64,000 bases of DNA, from positions 1,458,962 to 1,522,961 of the forward strand of contig NZ_AQXI01000001.1 of assembly GCF_000376445.1 (NCBI RefSeq). The letters run 5' to 3'. Positions 8,577 to 19,568 of the stretch are shown one piece after another. A program made the position numbers and the translations under genes. The number at the start of each line of letters is the position of its first letter. Position 1 is the first letter of the stretch. The stretch comes from Haladaptatus paucihalophilus DX253 (GTDB lineage: Archaea > Halobacteriota > Halobacteria > Halobacteriales > Haladaptataceae). The notes under the pieces were generated by a model. It saw only the letters and a program-made list of their open reading frames with translations. It was not told where the DNA came from and made no database searches.

Positions 8577-8708
8577 ATGGAGAACGAAGGGGCGGAAACC
8601 GACTATCCGAATTGGCGCGGACTTGCGAAACACCTGCTGACGGGGGTGGCGGTCATCTCGTTCGTCTGGGTGGTACGGAAAGTGCAGAAGAGCCGAAGCA
8701 GTTGCTGA
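8577..8708 (+). CDS. Possible 43-residue single-helix membrane protein
   Basis: An ATG frame encoding MENEGAETDYPNWRG followed by one hydrophobic helix (LLTGVAVISFVWVV) and a basic tail ending KSRSSC. The acidic N-terminus, helix and positive C-terminus are a plausible membrane microprotein. There is no homology evidence and no clear promoter, so it stays a low-confidence call. It precedes another small membrane protein on the same strand. Confidence 0.35.
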   Translation: MENEGAETDYPNWRGLAKHLLTGVAVISFVWVVRKVQKSRSSC

Positions 8709-8852
8709 CGGTCGTAAAGTGGTGGAGAATCGAACCGCGAGAGAGAACTCTCGAAGGCTCGTCGTCCCTCCAGAAATCACGAGTCCCGTTCACGGGTTCT
8801 CCGTCCAATGCTCAATCGATGGGACCTTTTATCTACCTGAGGTAGTGGGCAC

Positions 8853-9050
8853 ATGGCCCTGAAAAAGAGCCTTCTGAGCGGTTTCGTAGCATTCATCGTC
8901 GCAACAGCCGCCGCGCGTATCGTCGGCGGGAAAGAACTCGGGACGCGGATCGGCATCTTGACCGGGGTGTCAGTGGCCCTGAGCACGTGGGTATCCAGTC
9001 GTCGGAGTGCGGCGGAAACCGAACTCGAAGACGAAACGACGGCTGCGTAA
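8853..9050 (+). CDS. Small membrane protein, function unknown
   Basis: A 65-residue protein starting MALKKSLLSG, with a hydrophobic segment (residues 8-24), a second weaker one (about 32-47) and an acidic C-terminal tail rich in Glu/Thr. A TATA-like TTTTAT at 8827-8832 lies about 25 bases before the ATG, supporting a leaderless transcript. No family is recognised. Confidence 0.6.
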   Translation: MALKKSLLSGFVAFIVATAAARIVGGKELGTRIGILTGVSVALSTWVSSRRSAAETELEDETTAA

Positions 9051-9311
9051 TCGGACAAGAGCGTGAAGTAGAAGATAAACCGTGTATTTTTGCACACGTC
9101 GATAGATCGAACGACCCGTCCGGTTTCGGGAAGGGGTTCACAGCGACCACCTCTGGCTATGGAAATCGCCAGAAGGCGTAGATAGCCGTCGGGAAACAAG
9201 TTCAACGTCACACGAAAAGCGGGTCGCTGTAGAATGTGAGTACCGTAAGATTAGTTGGCTGGGGAGGTTGCGCCCCGTTTTCGATCGGTCAAAGACCGAG
9301 TGAAATTGGGA

Positions 9312-9385
9312 TGGGCCAACGCGGATTTGAACCGCGGACCTCCCGGTTATCAGCCGAGCGCTCAACCTAACTGAGCTATTGGCCC
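9312..9385 (-). tRNA. tRNA-Ile (anticodon GAT)
   Basis: A 74-base tRNA on the minus strand. The acceptor stem GGGCCAA pairs with TTGGCCC plus discriminator A. The D-arm GCTC/GAGC, the anticodon stem CTCGG/CCGGG around loop CTGATAA (anticodon GAT at 9349-9351) and the T-arm CGCGG-TTCAAAT-CCGCG are all intact. CCA is not encoded and there is no intron. Confidence 0.97.
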
Positions 9386-9421
9386 CGGTTGGACGCATTT
9401 ACTCGTTGCCGGTTGTGAGTT

Positions 9422-9979
9422 TTAAGGGTTTCCTTTCTCCTCCGAGTCGTCATCGAAATCGATATCATAGGCGTCCGAATCTACCCGGTACGTGTCACCA
9501 CTGGAGCCGTTCGAGGAGGTCGTGTTGCCCGAATTTCCGGTTCCGGTGACGTTGCCGCCGTTGGGGAAGCCGAAGGTGTAGACGTTGCCCGTGGCGAATC
9601 CGCCGGTCTGTTTGTCGAGGTAGGGCGTGATGACCCACTTTTTCGCCACCGTACGGAACACCGCACGCGTGGGCGGGAGCGCGAACAGGAACCCGAGCGT
9701 GTCCGTGATGAGGCCGGGCGTGAGCAGGAAGGCACCCGAGACGAGCAGGAAGCCGCCGTCGATGATTCGGTTCGTCGGGGCGTCCCCGCGTGCGAGGTCG
9801 GTTTGAATCCGTCTGATGGTGTGTCTCCCTTCGGCACGGACGAGCATCATGCCGATGAGGGCGGTCAGTACGACGAGCGCGACGGTGATCATCCAGCCGA
9901 TCTGCGAGGCGACGAAGATGAGGAACAGCCCGTCGAGTAACGGTATCAACAGCAACAGCGCCAGCAACCGTTTCCACAT
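9422..9979 (-). CDS. fxsA: FxsA family membrane protein
   Basis: A 185-residue membrane protein of the FxsA family. Two N-terminal helices (about residues 3-22 and 28-45) are followed by the family segment with GDAPTNRIIDGGFLL, then LLTPGLITDTLGFLF and a third membrane region. In bacteria FxsA relates to phage exclusion and to cytoplasmic membrane assembly; the archaeal role is unknown. The C-terminal third is a Gly/Asn/Ser-rich and then acidic disordered tail, typical of haloarchaeal copies. The gene lies 37 bases upstream of the tRNA-Ile gene on the same strand. Confidence 0.88.
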   Translation of the reverse strand: MWKRLLALLLLIPLLDGLFLIFVASQIGWMITVALVVLTALIGMMLVRAEGRHTIRRIQTDLARGDAPTNRIIDGGFLLVSGAFLLTPGLITDTLGFLFALPPTRAVFRTVAKKWVITPYLDKQTGGFATGNVYTFGFPNGGNVTGTGNSGNTTSSNGSSGDTYRVDSDAYDIDFDDDSEEKGNP

Positions 9980-10213
9980 GATTCGACGTAGTGGTTCAGG
10001 CTGTAAAACCCTTTACCTGCAGATATGTACTCGAAGAGGCGAACGTGAGGAAGGAAAAATCCCCTGCTGAAACGCCGATTGCGCCCACGACAATTGTTCT
10101 TTCGTTCAGTTCTGGACACCGCCCCCCGCTTTCCGTCCTGTAATCCCCGGAATCCTCCCGAACAACGCAAATCTGCTCGTGGATTTCCGAAATTCGAAAT
10201 TCAGTTTCGTTCC

Positions 10214-10241
10214 TCGTAATGATTCGTGGGGCTTATTACGA
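10214..10241 (+). promoter_or_regulatory. Inverted TCGTAA/TTACGA half-sites upstream of carB
   Basis: TCGTAA at 10214-10219 and TTACGA at 10236-10241 are inverted half-sites with a 16-base spacer, 28 bases before the carB start. The right half overlaps the likely TATA region (TTATTA, about 10233-10238). They resemble the arms of the perfect palindrome between carA and the Lrp gene, so shared control is possible. This is a weak match and an inference. Confidence 0.35.
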
Positions 10242-10268
10242 TGTACGAACTTCACACCGATAACAGCC

Positions 10269-13406
<3,138 letters not shown>

Positions 13407-13422
13407 CCGCTCGACGTTCGAC

Positions 13423-14565
13423 TCAGGCCGGCTGTAGGTAGAACTCGTTTTTCGACCACAGGTTGCGGCTCGAATCCCCGTTCGAGAACTGCGCTTTCAC
13501 TTCGTTCCCGGAGATAGTTCGTTTTCCCATCGACGATGAGTCGTAGTGGTTCATCGACGCCGCGCTCGACGGCTGGAAGCCGATGAAGTTCTCGCGGGTG
13601 TCATCGTCCCATGCGGAGTTGAGCTTCAACTGCCACTGGTTGTACTCGCTGGTCGGCGAGGACTCGTCCACGACCTCGACGTTCGGTTGGGAGTACGACC
13701 AGCTTATACCCGCCGTAACCGACGCCGTCATCCAACCGGCGCTCACACTGAGCGAATAGCTGGTCGACGACGACCCGCCTTGGGTTCCGTACGGTTTCCA
13801 CTGCCCGTAGTCCACGTCGGTGTTACCCATCTCGCTCTGGTTCCAGCGGTGGAATACGCGACCCCATTCGTTCTTGTAATCGGACCCGTACTTGGACGTG
13901 CCGGGTTCGTAACCCGCCGGGGAGTGGAGCGCGTGGACATCGCCCTCGGAACTGCCGAGCGTGTCAATGAACCAGTAGAACGTGGAACCGACCGTGCCGT
14001 ACGGGTCTTCGAGGTATTCGAGCTTCTGTGAGAACACCTGCTCCATGTTGTTCGTATCGGAGACCATCCCACCAGCCATCGTGGTAACCTGCTCGGATGT
14101 TTCGATGGCCGAGGAGATGTCCGCGACGTGACTGTCGAATTGGTCGTGAATCTGGGCTTCAGCGCGTCCCGACTCCGCCTGTGGCTCCGTCATGTCCTCA
14201 CCGGCGATGCCGACGTAAGAGCGCCCGACACCGTTCGCGTCGAAGCCGTAGGCGTACGCCACGACCTCGCCGGAACTCGTCACCTGCTCGCTCGCCGGGA
14301 TGGCTGCGGGGGCGCGACCGTTTTTCCGTTCGAAATCGCGGGCGGCCTGCCGTCGAACTGCTCGTCGCCGTTCGTTGGAGATGGCCGCGCCTCCCGACGC
14401 CTTCGCCGTGTAAACCGCGCTTCCCTGTGGTTGCTTCTGGTTCAGTTCCGCACTGGCAAGACCGGTCCCACCGACGATGCTCGTCAGTCCGAGCGCGCCG
14501 GTTTTGAGAATTGCCCGCCTGTCAGGTTGCGTTCCGTCCGTATCTCCGTTGTAGCTTCTCTTCAT
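13423..14565 (-). CDS. Tat-secreted protein of unknown function
   Basis: A 380-residue protein with a twin-arginine signal: RR at 16-17, a hydrophobic stretch, and a likely cleavage after ASA at 37-39. The mature part has an Arg-rich helical segment (about 62-85), a central region with many Ser/Thr/Tyr, and an alternating small/polar region SYSLSVSAGWMTASVTAG that suggests amphipathic beta strands, then Trp/Asn-rich sequence to the C-terminus. No known fold or catalytic motif is recognised. The upstream 100 bases are strikingly AT-rich, unlike neighbours, which may mark a strong or regulated promoter. A secreted enzyme, adhesin or toxin are all possible. Confidence 0.75.
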   Translation of the reverse strand: MKRSYNGDTDGTQPDRRAILKTGALGLTSIVGGTGLASAELNQKQPQGSAVYTAKASGGAAISNERRRAVRRQAARDFERKNGRAPAAIPASEQVTSSGEVVAYAYGFDANGVGRSYVGIAGEDMTEPQAESGRAEAQIHDQFDSHVADISSAIETSEQVTTMAGGMVSDTNNMEQVFSQKLEYLEDPYGTVGSTFYWFIDTLGSSEGDVHALHSPAGYEPGTSKYGSDYKNEWGRVFHRWNQSEMGNTDVDYGQWKPYGTQGGSSSTSYSLSVSAGWMTASVTAGISWSYSQPNVEVVDESSPTSEYNQWQLKLNSAWDDDTRENFIGFQPSSAASMNHYDSSSMGKRTISGNEVKAQFSNGDSSRNLWSKNEFYLQPA

Positions 14566-14739
14566 AGCTGCAGATTATTTAATAGAGTGCAATAATAAAT
14601 AATTAATCTAGACCTTAGTAAATTTATTATTTTATTACTTATGCAAATATATGGGTAGAGACGTGTAGCGATCCCGGTGAGTCGGCACGACACCGTTGGC
14701 CGCGAGACCTTTCAGGGTTCTACGCCTACCCACGCTACA

Positions 14740-15465
14740 ATGTCGAACGAAATCGAGCGACTGCTCGTCGCGGGTGCCAGCGGCGGAACGGGACGTGAAC
14801 TTCTCCGGCGACTGCGCGATACGGATATCACCGTCAGGGCGATGACTCGCTCGCGCGAGAAGGAGCGAACGCTGTCGGAAGACGGTGCGGACGAGGTTAT
14901 CGTCGGCGACCTGCTGGACCCGGCGGACGCCTCCCGCGCCGTCGCCGACTGCAACGGCGTCCTCTGTGCTGTCGGGTCATCGCCGGGATTGCACGCTCTG
15001 ATGGGCGACCTCGTGGACGGGACGGGCGTCGAGAACCTCGTCCATGCGGCCGTCGCCGCCGACGTCGAGCACTTCGTCTTCGAGAGTTCCATCGGCGTCG
15101 GCGACTCCCGTGAAGGGATTCCCGCCCCGTTTCGATTCCTCCTCTGGCGCGTCCTCAACGCGAAAAATCACGCCGAATCCGTGCTTCGGACCTCGGGTGT
15201 TCCGTACACCATCATCCGCCCCGGCGGACTGACGAACGCGCCCGCGACCGGTGACGTGTTGGTCGGCGAGGGCGGCGAAACCGTCTCCGGGTCCATCCCG
15301 CGTGCGGACGTCGCTCGACTGATGCTCGCCTCACTCTTTACGCCAGAAGCCGAGAACCGGACGTTCGAAGTCGTCAGTCGGGACGGCCACCGCGGAACGT
15401 CGCGGGGGCTGGTCGAACTCGATTGGAACGTCCCGGGCGAGAAAGGAATCGAAATCGAGGAATAA
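14740..15465 (+). CDS. NAD(P)-binding atypical SDR (NmrA/SDR_a5-like)
   Basis: A 241-residue single-domain Rossmann protein. The nucleotide-binding loop GASGGTGREL occurs at residues 11-20, and the IIRPGGLT motif near residue 165 is typical of the NAD(P)H-binding NmrA/SDR_a5 group, which includes reductases and redox-sensing proteins. The classical YxxxK catalytic pair is not obvious. Start is the ATG directly before SNEIERLL; upstream in-frame sequence (from GTG 14677) is less likely. It stands alone between a secreted protein gene and carA. Substrate unknown. Confidence 0.85.
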   Translation: MSNEIERLLVAGASGGTGRELLRRLRDTDITVRAMTRSREKERTLSEDGADEVIVGDLLDPADASRAVADCNGVLCAVGSSPGLHALMGDLVDGTGVENLVHAAVAADVEHFVFESSIGVGDSREGIPAPFRFLLWRVLNAKNHAESVLRTSGVPYTIIRPGGLTNAPATGDVLVGEGGETVSGSIPRADVARLMLASLFTPEAENRTFEVVSRDGHRGTSRGLVELDWNVPGEKGIEIEE

Positions 15466-15526
15466 TCGGAAAACGGTACGTCGCGTTACCGCCGATAATC
15501 AGCGGTCGGTGAGTGGAGTCGGAGTC

Positions 15527-16597
15527 TTAGTCCGCGGCGACGAGTCGCCGTCGAGGTGCCATCGAGAGAACGTCGTCGAAGAATCCGAGGGTGTCGTTCG
15601 GTCCGGGGTTGGCTTCGGGGTGGTACTGGCGCGTCAGGATATCGAGATCGTCGCTCTCCAATCCTTCCGGCGTGTCGTCGTTGACGTTGATCTGCGTGAC
15701 TTCGAGGTCGCCGGGGTCGGCGACGGTGTAGCCGTGGTTCTGCGTCGTCATGACGACCTGTCCAGATTCGAGGTCGCGGACGGGCTGGTTGACGCCGCGG
15801 TGACCGAAGTCCATCTTCTCGGTCGTGCCGCCGAGCGCGCGGGCGATGATCTGCTGTCCGAGGCAGATGCCCGCGAGCGGCAGTTCGCCGACGAACGTCT
15901 CGACCAGTTTCTGGGCCGCTTCGAAGTTCGCAGGGTCGCCCGGACCGTTCGAAACGAAGAGCACGTCGGCATCGACGCCCTCCACGTCGGCCGCGGTCGC
16001 GTCGTGCGGGAGGACGTGGACGTCCGCACCGCGTTCGACCAGCGAGTCGATGATGCTCCCCTTCGCGCCGCAGTCGATGAGCGCGACGGTCGTGTCGGTC
16101 TCGTCACCGTCACCGGGGTGAATCTCGTGTTCGGAGACGCTGACCTGCTCGCCGATGTCGTCGTGGTCGCTCATGCCCGGACAGCGTTCGAGTTCCGCGA
16201 GCGCGTCCTCGGGCGTGGCGTTCTCGCCGACCGCGATACCGCACTTCATCGCACCCTGCTCTCGAATCCCGCCGACGAGGTCGCGGGTGTCGAGGTGGTC
16301 CACCGCGGGAACGCCCTCGGCTTCGAGCCACTCGGCGACGTCTTCGGTCAGTTCACGCGCGACGACGGCGCGCGGGTGTACTCGGTCGCTCTCGAAGCGC
16401 TCCTCTCGGACGCCGTAGTTCCCGATGAGGGGGTACGAGAACGTGAGTACCTGTTCTTCGTAGGACGGATCGGTGAGGCTCTCCTCGTAACCCGTGTATG
16501 CTGTTGTAAAAACCAGTTCTCCGCAAGCCGTTCCCGGAGAACGGCCACGGGCTTCCACCACATGGCCACCCTCCAGCGCGACGTAGGCACCCGGCAT
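15527..16597 (-). CDS. carA: Carbamoyl-phosphate synthase small (glutaminase) subunit
   Basis: A 356-residue glutamine amidotransferase that hydrolyses glutamine and channels ammonia to CarB. The N-terminal CPSase-specific domain starts AYVALEGGHVVEARG and the C-terminal class I glutaminase has the nucleophile motif GICLGQQ and the catalytic His/Glu in YHPEANPGP. In-frame ATGs also occur at 16609 and 16615, but the TATA box at 16624-16629 lies too close to these and about 27-30 bases from the ATG at 16597, so the shorter start MPGAYVAL is preferred. It diverges from an Lrp-type gene across a shared palindromic control region. Confidence 0.95.
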   Translation of the reverse strand: MPGAYVALEGGHVVEARGRSPGTACGELVFTTAYTGYEESLTDPSYEEQVLTFSYPLIGNYGVREERFESDRVHPRAVVARELTEDVAEWLEAEGVPAVDHLDTRDLVGGIREQGAMKCGIAVGENATPEDALAELERCPGMSDHDDIGEQVSVSEHEIHPGDGDETDTTVALIDCGAKGSIIDSLVERGADVHVLPHDATAADVEGVDADVLFVSNGPGDPANFEAAQKLVETFVGELPLAGICLGQQIIARALGGTTEKMDFGHRGVNQPVRDLESGQVVMTTQNHGYTVADPGDLEVTQINVNDDTPEGLESDDLDILTRQYHPEANPGPNDTLGFFDDVLSMAPRRRLVAAD

Positions 16598-16623
16598 TAC
16601 GAGATTCATATGCAATCCGGGCC

Positions 16624-16629
16624 TATAAA
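16624..16629 (-). promoter_or_regulatory. TATA box of carA
   Basis: On the minus strand the sequence is TTTATA, centred about 29 bases before the carA ATG at 16597. This fits a leaderless or nearly leaderless transcript and decides between three possible in-frame starts. Confidence 0.6.
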
Positions 16630-16648
16630 CCTTGCTTTCGAAGCATTG

Positions 16649-16663
16649 TTACGAAATTCGTAA
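16649..16663. promoter_or_regulatory. Perfect palindrome between carA and lrp, candidate Lrp operator
   Basis: TTACGAA-A-TTCGTAA is a perfect 7+1+7 inverted repeat. It lies 20 bases upstream of the carA TATA box and 37 bases before the Lrp-type start codon. Lrp/AsnC regulators commonly bind such short AT-edged palindromes and often control themselves and a divergent neighbour. Binding itself is inferred. Confidence 0.6.
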
Positions 16664-16699
16664 TCGTCAAGTAGCGTGCACCACTACCTGCAAATCTCC

Positions 16700-17113
16700 A
16701 TGGACGCACTCGACCGACAGATACTGAATCTCCTCCGGCGAGACGCCCGCACACCGTACACAGAGATAGCCGAAGCGGTCGGAACGTCGGAAGGGACCGT
16801 TCGAAATCGAGTCGAACGCATGACCGAGGACGGCGTTATCGAGCGGTTCACGGTTACGACCCACACGGGGAACGTGAAAGCGATGATAGAAATCGGCGTG
16901 GACGTGGCCGTCGACACGACGAGGATGTCCGACACGCTCGCGGAGTGGGAACAGGTCGATTTCGTCTGGCAGGTCAGCGGCGAGGACGACATCGTGCTCG
17001 TCGTGGACGCCTCCGACACGCAAGGCGTGAACCAACTCATAACCCGCGCGCGGGAGTTGGAGGAAGTTGTGAGTACGAAGACTCGATTGATTTTGGACGA
17101 GCGACTCGGCTAG
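16700..17113 (+). CDS. Lrp/AsnC-family transcriptional regulator
   Basis: A 137-residue feast/famine regulator: an N-terminal winged HTH (about residues 1-50; starts MDALDRQILNLLRRDART) and a C-terminal RAM ligand-binding domain of about 75 residues. Proteins of this family form dimers and octamers and sense amino acids. The start at MDALDRQ is the universal family opening; an ATG eight codons upstream would add a non-conserved tail. Divergent from carA across a perfect palindrome, it probably regulates carbamoyl-phosphate supply in response to an amino acid. Its stop codon overlaps the convergent PHP gene stop by four bases (CTAG). Confidence 0.92.
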   Translation: MDALDRQILNLLRRDARTPYTEIAEAVGTSEGTVRNRVERMTEDGVIERFTVTTHTGNVKAMIEIGVDVAVDTTRMSDTLAEWEQVDFVWQVSGEDDIVLVVDASDTQGVNQLITRARELEEVVSTKTRLILDERLG

Positions 17114-17814
17114 TCTTCCGGTTTCGGCGGTTCGCCGACGCCGGGTGACTCCTCCGCCGGGCGGTGGAGGTTGTCCTTCCCTTCGTGTACCTTCTGATAC
17201 CCGCGACGGACCAGTTGGTCGAACGTTCCCCGCTCGACTCGCGGTTCGACGCGGCCGTCCCGAATCGCGCTGACGACGCTCTCGGGCGTCAAGACGTCCG
17301 CATCGACCATCGTGTACGCGCGCCCGACTTCGACCGGGTAGTGGGCGTCGCTGCCGCCGACCAGCGGCAGGTCGTAGCTCTCCGCCAGTTCCCGCGCCCA
17401 CTCCTCGGTTCGCGGGTGTTTGCCGTTGATTTCGATGGCGTCGAAGTCGGCGTCCACTTCGCGCACGGTGCTGTTCCGGTACGGATGGGCGACGATGGCG
17501 GCACAGCCTCGTTCGTGGGCGAGGGCGACGGTTTCCTTCGGCGTGAGCGTCCCGGGTTCGGTGCGCGTCGGCGGGTCGGGACCGACGACGAGGACGTGGC
17601 CTTTCGTCGTGGAGATTTCGATACCCGGTATCGTCTTCACGACGCGTCCGACGAACGGGTGATAGTAATCGTGGTTCGTCAACGCCACGCCGTCCAGTCC
17701 GCGGTAGCGCGCGCCGAGTTCGAGGAGTCTGACTCCCAGCGGGTCGAACAGCGCGGCGGCGCGTTCACGGCCGTGGAAGAATCGCGTGTGAGCGTGAAGG
17801 TCGAGGGCGAACAC
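17110..17814 (-). CDS. PHP-domain metal-dependent phosphoesterase
   Basis: A 234-residue PHP-family hydrolase. Metal-binding motifs are intact: DLHAHTRF at residues 5-12 (HxH), TNHDYYHP, PGIEIST and GGSDAHYP near residue 170. Members hydrolyse phosphate esters or nucleotides with Mn/Zn/Fe; the substrate here is unknown. No ATG is available at the conserved N-terminus, so the GTG giving VFALDLHAHT is taken as the start. It diverges from the diacylglycerol kinase-like gene (54 bases apart) and overlaps the Lrp gene stop. Confidence 0.88.
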   Translation of the reverse strand: MFALDLHAHTRFFHGRERAAALFDPLGVRLLELGARYRGLDGVALTNHDYYHPFVGRVVKTIPGIEISTTKGHVLVVGPDPPTRTEPGTLTPKETVALAHERGCAAIVAHPYRNSTVREVDADFDAIEINGKHPRTEEWARELAESYDLPLVGGSDAHYPVEVGRAYTMVDADVLTPESVVSAIRDGRVEPRVERGTFDQLVRRGYQKVHEGKDNLHRPAEESPGVGEPPKPED

Positions 17815-17868
17815 GTCCGTAGCTATACCGCCGATAGCTCTTTGGTTTTTCCGCCGGTCAGTCAGTGC

Positions 17869-18837
17869 ATGAAAGCCGACGAGGAGGGTGCGGTGGACGA
17901 CCTCGTGGCGAACGAGGACGCCATCGAGTACGAGCGCGTCGTCGTGTTGAACCCCGTCAGCGGTAACGCGAACCACCGCGAGCAGGTCCAGCGCCTCGCG
18001 ACGGAGTACGACTGTACCGTCCTCGAAACACAGGGCGAGGGGGACGCTCGCGAGTTCGCGCGCCACGCCGCGGAGAACGGTGCCGCCGTGGTCGCGGCCG
18101 CGGGCGGCGACGGGACGATACACGAAGTCGTCCGCGGATTGGACGACGCCGACGCGCTGGACGCCGTGACGTTCGCCGTGATTCCGGCCGGAACGGGGAA
18201 CAACTTCGCCGGAAACGTCGGCGTCACCGGAATCGAACACGCCTTCGAGGTCCTCGACGCGGGCGAACGGCGGCGAATCGACCTCGGCACCACGAACGGA
18301 CGGCCCTTCGTCAACTCGTGTGTCGGGGGGCTGACCGCGGACGCGAGCCACCAAACCGACCCGGAGCAGAAGGCGCGCCTCGGCGTGCTGGCATACGTCG
18401 TGAACACCCTTCGGTTGATGACCGACTACGAGGGGCTTCCGCTCACGATAGCGGCGTCCGACGAGGGCGACGTGACGTGGTCCGGCGACGCGGTGTTCGT
18501 CCTCGTCGGCAACGGGCGACGGTTCCCGGCGAAGGGCCGGACGCAGGCGAACATGGAGGACGGTCTGCTGGACGTGACCGTCATCGAGAAGACCCCCACC
18601 GCGAACCTGCTTCAGGAGGCGACGATGCGACGCCTGTTCGGCAGCGAAACGGAGAACGTGACCCACCTCAAGACGCCCGCGCTGGAGATAGCGGTCGAAC
18701 AGGATTCGCCCGTCGAATTCAGTCTGGACGGCGAGAAGGGCGAATGGGACGGATTGACGCTCGGCGTTCGACCCCGCACGATGGAACTCTGTGTCGGCGA
18801 AGAGTACGAGCGATATCCCGAGAATTCCGGCGAGTGA
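17869..18837 (+). CDS. Diacylglycerol/lipid kinase family protein (YegS-like)
   Basis: A 322-residue protein of the diacylglycerol/sphingosine kinase catalytic family. The N-terminal DAGK domain shows NPVSGNANHR and AAAGGDGTIHEVV (the GGDGT nucleotide-binding motif) and PAGTGNNFA; the C-terminal beta-sandwich region follows. It likely phosphorylates an isoprenoid lipid alcohol or diether glycerol at the membrane, since haloarchaea have ether lipids; the substrate is inferred, not shown. It has no transmembrane helix. Start ATG is 54 bases from the divergent PHP gene start. Confidence 0.9.
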   Translation: MKADEEGAVDDLVANEDAIEYERVVVLNPVSGNANHREQVQRLATEYDCTVLETQGEGDAREFARHAAENGAAVVAAAGGDGTIHEVVRGLDDADALDAVTFAVIPAGTGNNFAGNVGVTGIEHAFEVLDAGERRRIDLGTTNGRPFVNSCVGGLTADASHQTDPEQKARLGVLAYVVNTLRLMTDYEGLPLTIAASDEGDVTWSGDAVFVLVGNGRRFPAKGRTQANMEDGLLDVTVIEKTPTANLLQEATMRRLFGSETENVTHLKTPALEIAVEQDSPVEFSLDGEKGEWDGLTLGVRPRTMELCVGEEYERYPENSGE

Positions 18838-18963
18838 GCGGCGATTCGTTCGGGTGACGGATCGGTCGAGGTCCCCTGACCGCACCACAGAGGCGTTCGA
18901 CGGATTCTCACGGAGCGCAGTCGTGTAATAACGTTTACCCCGCGTGCGCACCAGCGTTCACGT

Positions 18964-19461
18964 ATGGCAATCACCGCCCGCGACCTGATGACGAACGACG
19001 TGGAAACCGTCGCACCGGACGACGAAATCGGCGAAGTGCTGACGCGTCTCGCACGGGTTCAGTTCAACGGCTTCCCCGTCACCGAGGACGGGGAAGTCGT
19101 CGGCATCGTCACCCAACACGACCTCGTACACATGTTTCAGCCGAGCGACCGAACGCTGTGGATTCCCATCGGTTTTCCCCCGTTCCTCGAAAGCCTCGAA
19201 TACGGCTTCGACCTCTCGTGGGACGAACTGGACACCAGTCTCGACCTCGCGAAAAACGCCGGAAAGCCGATTCGAAGCGTCATGACCGAGGACGTGGTGA
19301 CGGTGACGCCCGACGACGACATCGACCACATCCTCGACCTGCTCGTCGATACCGAACGGGACATCAACCGCCTCCCGGTGGTCGAGGACGGGAGCCTCGT
19401 CGGCATAATCGCTCGACAGGACGTGCTGCGAGCGCTTCGGGACGAGCGCCGAGAGGAGTAA
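18964..19461 (+). CDS. CBS-domain pair protein
   Basis: A 165-residue cytoplasmic protein made of two CBS motifs: residues 5-60 (ARDLMTNDVETVAPDDEI) and about 105-160 (SVMTEDVVTVTPDDDI), separated by a Trp/Phe-containing insert. CBS pairs bind adenine nucleotides or related ligands and act as energy or ion-strength sensors. A TATA-like GTTTACC lies about 27 bases before the ATG, consistent with a leaderless transcript. There is no attached effector domain, so it would act through a partner that cannot be named. Confidence 0.9.
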   Translation: MAITARDLMTNDVETVAPDDEIGEVLTRLARVQFNGFPVTEDGEVVGIVTQHDLVHMFQPSDRTLWIPIGFPPFLESLEYGFDLSWDELDTSLDLAKNAGKPIRSVMTEDVVTVTPDDDIDHILDLLVDTERDINRLPVVEDGSLVGIIARQDVLRALRDERREE

Positions 19462-19568
19462 GGAGTCGAACGCGGGGAGTCCGACCGGCATCGTGAATCC
19501 GCGACCGAACCCGGCATTCGAGGGGGGTTTTCGAAAGCTACTCCCCCTCACGGAAGAGACCTCGTAGA

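Noticed and set aside
17815-18951. Minus-strand extension of the PHP gene upstream of GTG 17812-17814
   Set aside because: It covers the kinase-like gene antisense and shows no PHP features; the conserved N-terminus begins at the GTG.
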